Assembly (NCBI GenBank): GCA_026745465.1
Contig: JACYXH010000212.1
Location: forward strand, 1,457,001-1,521,000
DNA: 64,000 nucleotides
Source of the DNA: Lota lota
Lineage: Eukaryota > Chordata > Actinopteri > Gadiformes > Lotidae
Reading direction: 5' to 3'
Part shown: positions 17,963 through 29,700 of the stretch, piece by piece
Numbering within the stretch: position 1 is the stretch's first letter
Layout of the letters: every line of letters begins with the position of its first letter
Position numbers and translations under genes: made by a program
Notes under the pieces: model-generated
What the model was told of the DNA's origin: nothing
What the model saw: only the letters and a program-made list of their open reading frames with translations
Database searches by the model: none

Positions 17963-20900
17963 TTACATCTCTGAGGTTTCTCCCATCTCTGTCTGGTCCT
18001 GGTCCCTGAAAGAAGACAGAGGAGATATGAACTTCAGTCTCCCTGTAAGGCAGATCCATTGGGTTGATTAAGTCCCAAAGTATAGAGTCTATTTTGACCA
18101 CAAAGTAAAGGATCTCATCTGTCTGGTCTGATTGGACACGGGGATCCAGCCAAACAGAGAGACACTTACTGGTTCTCTGAGAGAGAGGTGTGGATGCTGG
18201 CATAGTGATGGTCATCCTGCTCTTCTATTGGTTCTCTCTGTGGTGCAGGAGCCAAGCGATTGGTCAGAGCTGAGACGTTTTCATACACAGGAAATTAAGC
18301 GCTGTAGGATATACAGCAAACAATCAGCCAGCGTATTGTCCTGTTTAAACTGAATGAATGAGACACTATACTCAGTCCTTTAAATCCTGCTGCCGCTAGT
18401 GGTTCACACTCTGAGGTGTTTATTTGACGGTGCTTACTGGTTCTCTAAGAGAGAGGTGTGGATGCTGGCATAGTGCTGGTCATCCTGCGCTTCTATTGGT
18501 TCTCTCTGTGCTGCAGGAGCCAAGCGATTGGTCAGAGCTGGGACGTTTTCATTCACAGGAACAGGAAGTAGCTGATGGGGAGTGAGCACAGAAGAGCACA
18601 TTTAGAAAAAGCTTGACACTTTCTGAAGACAGTCCTGAAGGTCCTGTGTTTCTGGTTCATTTAGAGACCCTTAGTGGTGACTAGTGGTCCCACCATGCAG
18701 GCTGCTGTAGGCCTCACTTCAAGTCCTTCCTGCAAGGTTTCCTCCAACTGTTGATATAGTAAGACCTTTTTGTCTTTCAACAACATCTTCATTTGCTTCT
18801 TGAAAACAAGATTAGACATCAATAATTCCATTCATCCATCTTCTCTTTCTGCTCACTGGCAGAAGTCCCTGCAGATCCTAGTTTGTCCTCTAGATGTCAC
18901 CCTAGATCTTACACTTTTAACAAACATCACTGTCAAGTCGTGACTCTTAAATCTGAGACTCTGATAATGAATTCCACTGAGGTTTCTATGCTCAGATGAC
19001 CACACCACTTCATAGTGGACAGGTGCCATGGCAACACGGCCCCAGAGAAAGCATACAAACAAGACTGATGATCACGGAGCAATGCTTCGGTTTGGTTTAA
19101 TTTCAGGTTAGAAAACATAAAACATCCCACAGATTAGCGCTTTAAAGTGTTGAACACTTATTCCAAAGTGGACCTTGATGTCAAAACAACCACGTTAAAA
19201 GACAGACACATCAACATTAATATAGAACAACCTCCCTATTCAAGATTAAAAGTACATTTATAATACAACAAGTTAAACAGCAGTGTGAACTACAAACATA
19301 AAACCTTTACCAAGTACCAGAGGTGCTCTCTCACCCTGCTCTTGTCTCTCTGCTGGGGCTCTGTTTCATGTACAGTGGGAGATCATTCCCTAGTACAGTA
19401 ACAGTGTGGAAGATGGAGAGCCTTGCAGTGTTACTTAACCTAGACACACTACAAGACATGCCACTAGCGTAGATGAATTGACCATGTTGCTGATGCACCA
19501 TGTCAATATGGCACATCAAGTAACCAGGAGCTGTTCTATTAATAATATCATACATATGGTTTAGCTTCAGCTGATTCACACAATCTGCCACTGGAGGAGA
19601 CAGGCCTGTTGAAACTCCTGGGGTCCTATGTGTGTTTTAGGGGAGGCATTTAAGATGTATCTGATAACATTGTTTTGCATAACCTGCATTCTAGTTTTTA
19701 GTTTTTGTGATAAACCACTGTACCAGGCTGGGCATGCACAATCATAATGGCACTGAATGAAGGCTCAAAGCAACAGTTCTCTAACTCTGAAATGAATGAT
19801 TTAGAGTGGCGATACAAGATTGGTAACCAGGTCACCAGATAAACCTTTGTTGATTGTCGCTCCAAGATAAGGGACATTAGGTTTGGATGTGAAACTACTT
19901 CTACCAGGATCTTACTCTTACAAGTTCCTTTAACTTGTGCTTCAGGCCAAACTAAATTTGGCAACTTGCAGTCAACTGCACCTATCATATCATTGACATA
20001 CATCAAATATAAAACAGGGCCAAGAATTTATCCCTGGGGCACCACAGGTCAACTCTCTGGCCACTGGTTCACCATCATCTTCCTGTCAAACAGGATTCAA
20101 ACCACTCTATTGATGTGTCACTTTGCCCTGAACATTAAGTGAATCAACTAAATGGTGTGGTGTAATGTATCAGAAGCCTTGAGTAGATCTAACAGGACCA
20201 TTCCAGTGGAATTGCCTCTATTGCCTCCCATGTTTATATCATAATAAACCAGGTGAGTGAGACAAGTGTCTGTGTAATATGCCTTCCTGAACCAGACTGT
20301 GGACACATGGTCTGTGCTTCCTGTACTGGCTTGCTGTCCTGATCAAAATTCTCAATTATAGAGCGACCATTATATCTAGAGCCAAAAGGCAACTGAGACA
20401 AAACCAAAGCCACAGTAGTGAAGAAAGTGTTGAAGTGATGATCCATCTTTGTTATGTTGTGACACATAATGCCATCAGTATTTAAACGTTATCGATTTTA
20501 TCTTTATTTTAATAGATGAGCCCATCTGCTTCAACAATTTCCATTGTTTTTGGGGCAGAAAAAAATGTTGATTAACTGCATCTTTATAATATCCAGCTTT
20601 GTTTTAGCTTTGTTTTATATTTTGTCTGGTTTTTAAAGGTTTCGTACTGAACATAAAATTGCTACTTTTTTAAAGCGTTAAAGTATTTATAGAGAATGGT
20701 CTAAAATCTCACTGGTAATCCATGTTGCTGTCTGCTGTTTAACTCTTATTAGCATCATAGGAGTTAGTGTATCAAGCACCTATAAATCATGTTCTTTATA
20801 AATAGATGATATGTCTACACTGTCACAGTCTACTAATCCTGAGCGATCCTTCTCCATTATTGTGTGATTAAATCACTCTTTTGAGGAACTCTTCATGGAA

Positions 20901-23900
20901 CACTTATGCAGTTGTGCTCTGTGCTCTGTTCCAGCGCACTTTCAGGATTTAAATGGTGCAAAAAATGACCAGGTTATCATTAATGCCAACGTGCAAAACA
21001 CCTGACTGAAATATTTTATTATAAAATCTAGAAATGCATAGTATAGAAATTGCCAGGTAAGATACACTCTGTCCCTGTAAAACATTAGCTACACCAAGTA
21101 AGATACACTCTCCCTGTAAAAACATTAGGATTGCTAAGTAGGATATGCTCTCTTCCTGTAAAGACATTATGACTGCAGCAATCAGTCTCTTCCCTCTTCT
21201 AAAAGTAATTCTGTAAAATGTCAACATAAATTACGTATCTCCAGTTCAGGATCTTCCAAATTCGGACATGGGTCAAACTTCAGACTGTTCTTTATGAAAG
21301 ATAGAGACACTGGGATGAACAGTCTCTCCTAGTCACAGGCCTAGAGCAACAGAGAAGGACACTTACTAAGGAAACAACTAGTAGTCTCTTGTGTGGTCTT
21401 GTGTTGTGGCCTCAGGGCATTTCCACCGTGTGTCTCAGTAAATGATGGGTTAGTAATAAATGGCTTCCTGTGTCTCACCTCCTCCACGGTATCTGGCCTT
21501 CCTCCCTGTCCACGTGCTTTTCTGGAGGCCCTCTTTCTTCTGGTGAAGAGAACAGAGAGATGAAGAAGCAACAGGTGGAGTGAAGGAACGGAAAATGAGA
21601 AAGAGAGAGATCTTACCTCATCCAGAGGAAGACCAGGAGGAGTATGGTGGCCAGTAAGACAACGATGGTTCTTACAGTCACTGTTGTTGTCTGTGATGAT
21701 GTCACTGGTGCATAGTCAGTTGATTTCAAACACTGATAGCAAACAGCAGCATAAATAGGAAAATGTTTCACCATGTGATTTTGTGACTGTGTGGAAGGTG
21801 AAAGTGTCTTTTAAATGAACAATTACCTTTAATTAACAAAAAGGTGGAATTATGAAGTCCGATTGCACTATGAGCTTGGCAGTAATAGTTTCCCCCAAGC
21901 TCAGATGTGATATTAGTGATGGTGTAGTTCTGTCCTGATTCTTTCACTGAGTCGTCATGTTCCTTGAAACAGGTGTAGTTAGCTGCTGGGTTGGCATCAC
22001 TGCTGCAGCTCAGAGTCACTGAACTGCCCTCCTCTATTTCACCAGAGGGACTCACGGTCACTGAGGGGGTCTTTGGAGCGTCTGTAATGAACACAAATGA
22101 TCAGAATCAGAATCAGAGTTGCTTTTATTACATCTTAACGTACAAGTACGCAAGAGTAAAATTCTTAGGCTTGGATCCTCAACAGTCTCAAAGCAGCATC
22201 AATACAAGATCACAATAACAAAGTAAGTAATAATAAATAATTATAAGTAGCAACATCAATACAAGTATTCAAGTGGTAGTGGTACCATTCACGGTGGTAG
22301 TGCAAAAAATAAATAAATGAATAAATAAATAAAATGCTGTGCCAAAAACAGAATATAATGCAGATAATCAAATATGAAACTGTTTAAAGCACGCAACAGC
22401 AAGTACATTTATATTCATGACAGTATTAATGATTTTGAAAAGCAGAAAGTGGAGACATATTTGGGATTATTTCACGATGAATTTACTGATGACTTATGTT
22501 GCCAAGATTCATTTATCTTTAAACATCTTTAATAAGATGTAAAATACGTGTTTTACTCACATTTCACGTTAATAGTGATCAAGTTAGATGCTGTCCTTAG
22601 CTCAGTCTGAACTAGACAGTAGTATTGACCAGAGTCTGAAGACAGGATGTTTCTAAAGACGAGCTGTTGTCCCTGGTTCATGACTCTGGAGGAACCATCT
22701 GTATTAACCTTGAACCAGGTGTACTTAGCTGCTGGGTTGACATCACTGCTGCAGCGCAGAGTCACTGAACTGCCCTCCTCTATTTCACCAGAGGGACTCA
22801 CGGTCACTGAGGGGGTCTTTGGAGCGTCTGTTAACAGTTACATTTCATTAATTATATATAATACCAGCAGTTTGGGTCCATCATAGTAAATCTACATGTA
22901 GTTCTTTACCCTAAAAGGTCCATTACATCTGGTATCATGTCAGTGTACTGGGGAGTGGACTTACACACTAAAGGAGAGTGGAGATCGTATCCTTCATCAT
23001 TCCCCTGTAGCACTGTAAACAAACCCATCTCATTGAGAATGAACACAGAGGTTCAGCTGATGAAAAGATCAGAAGATACATAAAGAGATGGAGGCTGGTG
23101 GGTGGAGATGGAAACTACAGATACATGATGACCACTGAGCTGTGAGAGGAACCTTCCAGAACATCATGTGACACCAGTGGCCTAACCAGGGGGGGTATCA
23201 AGTTCAAACCCCCCAAGAAATACAGAAAAAAAAAGATAAAATGTGGGATTCGGGAATTACATTTTCAATTATCTTCATGTTTATTTGAATCAAAATGAAA
23301 ATTGGGATAGTAAGTAAAAAAATAATTTTATTATTTGCAATTGCAACAGGTTATGGCATTCATTGAAGCTAATTCTTTACAACTTTACCATAAGGGTAAA
23401 TTAATCAAGCAATAATTATATTGGTAAATAGGAATTAGCTAACAGTTACTTATCAGTTAACTTATGGTCCAGTAATCGTTTATTAACCCTAATCTTAACC
23501 CCCATTTTTATGCCGTATAATAAGGCTTCTTACTGCATTAACTAATGTTAATTCATGGTTAATTAATGTACCCTTACTGTAAAGTTTTACCAACGGTCGT
23601 TACACACATCAGTGTAAGAAACAAGAACAAGACGATCTGTTGAACGTTAATATAATATATGAATCCTTGGATTTCTTTCTTATTTCTAGAAAGGAAATAT
23701 TGCCATAGATTGGGTTTCATAGACACAATATAATGCAATGTTTAATGGCATGTGGCACTGTATGAAGGCTGCTTAATAATCAGGCTAAGAGACACAATCT
23801 CCTTTCAAATTGATCACAAGTGTTCTGCTCTTCCCTTTCCGTAGCTTTTAGGACAGTAGTGTAGACTGCTAGGCTGTGTAGTCTCTGTAGGCCTCGGCCC

Positions 23901-24758
23901 TGTAGTCTCTGTGGTTCTTTTGTGGCCATGTGACTATAAGCTTTGTAATTACTTAGATGTGGAGACAAGGAAGATAGAGGAGAGGAGGTGAGGAGAGGAG
24001 ATAAGGAAAGGATTGGAGTCCAGGAAAGGAAAGGGGGATATAGGAGTAGTGGTGAGGAGACAAGGTAAGGAGAGAAGAAGAGTTGAGACAAGGAGGAGAG
24101 GATAGGAGACAAATAGAGGAGAGCAGGAGAGAGGAGAGAGGACAGGAGAAGGCATGCAGTGTCTACCATATCACTGAATCAGAATTACAACATTGCAGCA
24201 TAAGATTGATATGCAATGTCTAAATCAACATCAATAGAATAAATGGGGGAAAACGGTAGATTTTAACATATATCGTTTTTCAAAAAGTCAAAAAGTAACT
24301 AAACTTACACTTTGATCTTATAAATAATTCAGGTTTGCCTAGCAACCAGGAAATGGCCAACAAATCTCAAATGAAAATATATCTTCTGTCAAATAATTCA
24401 CAAAGTTTTGTGATCTAAAAACCAGTACAGTACTTTCACTACAAGAGGCTGTATCCAACTTGCAGTGAAGTGGTCTTTTCCAATGACTAATGAACCATAA
24501 CTGAACTATATAAAGGGGACCGTTCTCTATTCTAGTGGTCTGTTCAACCAAACACAGCGTTCTAGAGGGTGATTCTTTAATGTTGTATTTACTATTATTC
24601 TATCTTCAACATGCTGTGGTTTCACCCTCTCCTCGTTCCAGTTGCTTGGTTGTCATGTTATTGAAACAGTTCAACTAAATGTTCACAATGTAAATGAACC
24701 AACCTGGTACTGACAGAAGGAAAGCTAGAAATCCTCTTGCTGCTGATCTTAAATTCAT
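17963..24758 (-). CDS. Gene D: V-less CD22-like copy, TM acceptor mutated, tail exon duplicated
   Basis: Exons: signal 24704-24758; fusion exon 22965-23012 (VLQGNDEGYDLHSPLV, same junction as gene C); C2 22561-22827; C2 21827-22081, where the core Ig tryptophan is replaced (YTCFKEH for YTWFKEH); TM 21617-21743, open and hydrophobic but preceded by GCTG where intact copies have GCAG; basic exon 21479-21539; tail exon 18438-18571; C-terminal exon 17963-18005. A second, partial tail exon lies at about 18178-18290 and lacks the acceptor. In the complete tail exon the Grb2-type tyrosine is Asn (VNENVPAL); HYASIH is kept. With normal splicing the product would be about 329 residues. With the mutated acceptor, skipping of the TM exon or intron retention predicts a soluble protein. 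Confidence 0.65.
18178..18290 (-). pseudogene. Partial duplicate of the tail exon in gene D
   Basis: Encodes VYENVSALTNRLAP and HYASIHTSLSEN but lacks the CATCAG acceptor; the sequence jumps to GAAATTAAGCGCTGTAGG, 3'-flank sequence. The complete tail exon is at 18438-18571. Confidence 0.7.
19325..20960 (-). mobile_element. LINE reverse-transcriptase relic in gene D tail intron (longer copy)
   Basis: Same element and same internal deletion as in gene C (YVNDMIGAVDCKLPNLVW), with a further open fragment at 20234-20467 upstream of the RT core. The shared insertion point dates the insertion before the genes separated. Confidence 0.75.
22100..22380. repeat. SINE/LINE-end-like dispersed element in gene D intron
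   Basis: Begins with tandem CAGAAT units and GTTGCTTTTATTACATC, the appearance of the common teleost TCAGAATCAGAAT...TTTATT element, and continues through AAGTACGCAAGAGT and TGCAAAAAAT. It lies between two C2 exons. I recognise the end, not the exact family. Confidence 0.6.
23958..24152 (+). repeat. Purine minisatellite, signal intron of gene D
   Basis: GGAGAGGAGATAAGGA-type purine repeats. Confidence 0.85.
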
Positions 24759-24798
24759 AGTGAGTCCTCTCCTCTCTCACTCTGTTGTTCTGGGGAGA

Positions 24799-24808
24799 TA
24801 TTTAAATA
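24799..24808 (-). promoter_or_regulatory. TATA-like element of gene D
   Basis: TATTTAAATA lies 41 bases upstream of the ATG at 24758, in the same context as in gene A. Confidence 0.38.
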
Positions 24809-25212
24809 CACCTGCAAGTAAAAAATATAATTTAAAAGGTCATGCAAGTTTAACTACATCAGTTTTTAATCCACATTAATGTAATCCACAACTCTATGAA
24901 TTACTTTTGGTAAGCATTGAAATAAAAGTTAAGAAAATACAACCTGTTAATGTACAAGGTGAAGCTGGTCTGTCATCTAGTCTGTGGTTCCAGTTCATCA
25001 TGCACTTTTGTTCGGTTTAACAAAAACCAAAAAAAGACTTCCTCTTCACACCATGGTTAGCAGCAGAATGAACAGAAGCCTGGTAACTACTGGGCCTAGA
25101 ACATAGAATCACCTTTTTAGACCACAATGAACGATACAAAGTTCCTTCATGTTTCATTCTTTGCAAATGTATTGTATTTATTTTTCTTCTTCTCTCCTAC
25201 GGCTCATAACTC

Positions 25213-25224
25213 GCACACACAAAC

Positions 25225-25262
<38 letters not shown>

Positions 25263-25290
25263 ACATACACACATACACAAACACACACCA
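25213..25290 (+). repeat. Interrupted (CA)n microsatellite
   Basis: Short and impure (ACAAACACACAT interruptions) compared with its counterparts upstream of A, C, E and G. Confidence 0.93.
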
Positions 25291-26795
25291 TAGTGTTGCA
25301 TAGTTTCACCTTTAGTCAAGTCTGGTTACGTATGTGGCTTACCTCATCCTATCCCCAGGATGTGGGACAGCACAACTCTAGAGAGAAGATCACACTGTGT
25401 TAACCACTGAAATGAAATGAACTTTTTTATAAAACTATAGTTTCCACATAGATAATTTCCATCATTAAACATTTCTACTATAAAGCACCCCAAAAACCCT
25501 TTCTCCCTCCCTCCCTTTCTCCCTCCTTCAAACCCCATTCTTCACGATAAAACAAAACAAAGAGAATAAAAAAAGAAAAAAAACTAACAGTAAACTAACA
25601 GAAAATAAGTAGGATGAGAACTTTCGAAATCAGTTGGCTTTCCTCTCACCACATAGGTTAGCTTCTCCAGTGCCAGGCTGGATGACATTCAACACCCACA
25701 TACCAGGACTAGGTCTGTCCATATTTTACCACATCAATGCAATTACTCTTGGAGGAGACACAATAATAAGGATTTCTTTACTGTGCTGTACTGAAAAGAT
25801 ACTGAAAAGATGGACTTAGATAGACCACAACTCTAGAGAGAAAAACACTCATGTGTTCACTAGTGAAATGATGAACTTAGATACACCTTAACTCTGGAGA
25901 GAAGAATACTCATGTGTTCACTAGTGAAATGATGAACTTGGATAGACCTCAACTATGGAGAGAATAACACTCATGTGTTCACTAGTGATTAGAAATTATT
26001 CCTTGGAGACATCATTTGATAAACCAATAACTTTTAATGTGTAGTCCCTCCAAAACAACGATTTATATTGCTCTTAATCACAGTTACAGTCTCAAAGGGC
26101 TTAACGGGCCCACATTATAGGAATCTAAATACCGGCTAAGCCTACTGAAAACTCATTTCTAAACATCTACTTAATGTAGAAGTGTGTGTTACGACTAGGC
26201 CTACCTCAGGCTAACGTGACCGTAGATGCAGACAACACAGTAAAAGTAGTCATTTATTTAAAAACAATTCAAATCAAAAGATATCAGAATGAGGCATGGA
26301 AGTCAGTCTTTTTGTTGATAATGTAAGCTTCAGGTAAGATAACCTATTAAAGGTACAATGTGATTGGATGCGTTCATATTCACATCATTAATTGATCAAT
26401 ATATCGCATTAATAGAAATGACCATCACAGGATCACCACACTCAAAATATAGAATTAATAAAATGCAAAGATCCCACATTAAGGATACAGAAGTAGAAAA
26501 CAGCATTGTGCAGCACAGAAATTGAAGTGCTGTAGGATATGCAGCAAACAATCAGCCAGCGTATTGTCCTGTTTAAACTGAATGAATGAGACACTATACT
26601 CAGTCCTTTAAATCCTGCTGCCGCTAGTGGTTCACACTCTGAGGTGTTTATTTGACGGTGCTTACATCTCGGACTGGTCCTGGTCCCTGAAAGAAGACAG
26701 AGGAGATATGAACTTCAGTCTCCCTGTAAGGCAGATCCATTGGGTTGATTAAGTCCCAAAGTATAGAGTCTACTTTGACCACAGAGTAAAGGACC
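25291..26795. other. Intergenic D-E
   Basis: Three 61-bp minisatellite units (25810-25990), the shared block with TTACGACTAGGCC (26060-26290) and 3'-flank of gene E. A relic of the C-terminal exon near 26650-26690 has lost part of its sequence (CATCTCGGACTGGTCC). Confidence 0.5.
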
Positions 26796-29700
26796 TCATC
26801 TGTCTGGTCTGATTGGACACGGGGATCCAGCCAAACAGCGAGACACTTTGTGGTTCTTTGAGAGAGAGGTGTGGATGCTGGCATAGTGCTGGTCATCCTG
26901 CTCTTCTATTGGTTCTCTCTGTGCTGCAGGAGCCAAGCGATTGGTCAGAGCTGAGATGTTTTTATACACAGGAACAGGAAGTAGCTTATGGGGAGTGAGC
27001 ACAGAAGAGCACATTTAGAAAAAGCTTTACACTTTCCGAAGACAGTCCTGAAGGTCCCTGTGTTTCTGGTTCATTTAGAGACCCTTACTGGTGACTAGTG
27101 GTCCCACCATGCAGGCTGCTGTAGGCCTCACTTCAAGTCCTTCCTGCAAGGTTTCCTCCAACTGTTGATATAGTAAGACCTTTTTGTCTTTGAAAAACAT
27201 CTTCATTTGCTTCTTGAAAACAAGATTAGACATAAATAATTCCATTCATCCATCTTCTCTTTCTGCTCACTGGCAGAAGTCCCTGCAGATCCTAGTTTGT
27301 CCTCTAGATGTCACCCTAGATCTTACCCTTATAACAAACATCACTTTGTCAAGTCGTGACTCTTAAATCTGAGACTCTGATAATGAATTCCACTGAAGTT
27401 TCTATGCTCAGATGACCACACCACATCATAGTGGACAGGTGCCATGGCAACACGGCCCCAGAGAAAGCATACAAACAAGACTGATGATCACGGAGCAATG
27501 CTTTGGTTTGGTTTAATTCCAGGTTAGAAAACATAAAACATCCCACAGATTAGCGCTTTAAAGTGTTGAACACTTATTCCAAAGTGGACCTTATTGTCAA
27601 AACAACCACATTAAAAGACAGACACATCAACATTAATATAGAACATCCTCCCTATTCAAGATTAAAAGTACATTTATAATACAACAAGTTGAACAGCAGT
27701 GTGAACGACAAATATAAAACCTGTACCAAGTACCAGAGGTGCTCTCTCACCCTGCTCTTGTCTCTCTGCTGGGGCTCTGTTTCATGTACAGTGGGAGATC
27801 ATTCCCTAGTACAGTAACAGTGTGGAAGATGGAGAGCCTTGCAGTGTTACTTACCCTAGTCACACTACAAGACATGCCACTAGCGTACAGGAAGTGACCA
27901 TGTTGCTGATGCACCATGTCAATATGGCACATCAAGTAACCAGGAGCTGTTATATTAATAATATCATACATATGGTTAAGCTTCAGCTGGTTTACACGAT
28001 CTGCCACTGGAGATGGCAGGCCTGTTGAAACTCCTGGGGTCCTATGTGTGTTTTAGGGGAGGTATTTAAGATGTATCTGATAACAATTGTTTTGCATAAC
28101 CTGCATTCTAGTTTTTAGTTTTTGTGATAAACCACTGTACCAGGCTGGGCATGCACAATCATAATGGCACTGAATGAAGGCTCAAAGCAACAGTTCTCTA
28201 ACTCTGAAATTAAATGATTTAGAGTGGCGATACAAGATTGGTAACCAGGTCACCAGATAAACCTTTGTTGATTGTCCCTCCAAGATAAGAGACGTTAAGT
28301 TTGGATGTGATACTACTTCTACCAGGATCTTACTCTTACACGTTTCTTTAACTTGTGCTTCAGTCCAAGCTAAATGGAATCTGTTTGTTGTAAAAGAAAA
28401 TAGATATACTTTCTTCCTTTAAAAACATTAGGGTCGCTAAGTAAGATATACTCTCAAAATCTGGTTGAGGGTTTAACTTCAGATTCTTTATGAAAATAGA
28501 GACACTGTGATGAACAGTCTCTCCTAGCCACAGGGCTAGAGCAACAGGGAAGGACACTTACTAAGGAAACAACTAGAAGTCTCTTGTGTGGTCTTGTGTT
28601 GTGGCCTCAGGGCATTTCCACCGTGTGTCTCAGTAAAGGATGGGTTAGTATTAAATGGCTTCCTGTGTCTCACCTCCTCCACGGTATCTGGCCTTCCTCC
28701 CTGTCCACGTGCTTTTCTGGAGGCCCTCTTTCTTCTGGTGAAGAGAACAGAGAGATGAAGAAGCAACAGGTGGAGTGAAGGAACGTAAAACGAGAAAGAG
28801 AGAGATCTCACCTCATCCAGAGGAAGACCAGGAGGAGTATGGTGGCCAGTAAGACAACAATGGTTCTTACAGTCACTGTTGTTGTCTGTGATGATGTCAC
28901 TGGTGCATAGTCAGTTGATTTCAAACACTGATAGCAAACTGCAGCATAAATAGGAAAATGTTTCACAGTGTGATTGTGACTGTGTGGAAGGTGAAAGTGT
29001 CTTTTAAATGAACACTTACCTTTAATTAACAAAAAGGTGGAATTATGAAGTCCGATTGCACTATGAGCTTGGCAGTAATAGTTTCCCCCAAGCTCAGATG
29101 TGATATTAGTGATGGTGTAGTTCTGTCCTGATTCTTTCACTGAGTCGTCATGTTCCTTGAACCAGGTGTACTTAGCTGCTGGGTTGGCATCACTGCTGCA
29201 GCTAAGAGTCACTGAACTGCCCTCCTCTATTTCACCAGAGGGACTCACGGTCACTGAGGGGGTCTTTGGAGCGTCTGTAATGAACACAAATGATCAATAT
29301 CCATCCTAAAGATATAACTGTTTAAAACATGCACCTGCAGTTCCAGTGTGATACAGAATATTGTTTAAACTAATAAAATACTAATACTTATTAATTATTA
29401 ATAGTGTTTACAAGCATATAGCAATACATGAATACCAGTAAAATAATTTAAATACCAGATATAACAAAGATGTATATTCTTGACTGTAATGATGATAATG
29501 AAAATCAAAAATAATTGTTGTGGTTCACTGCATGATGAATTTACTCTTGAATAATGTTGACATGATTCATTTTGCAGCTCAGAGTCACTGAACTGCCCTC
29601 CTCTATTTTACCAGAGGGACTCACGGTCACCGAGGGGGTCTTTGGAGTGTCTGTAATGAACACAAATGATCAGAATCAGAATCGCTTTTATTACATCTTA

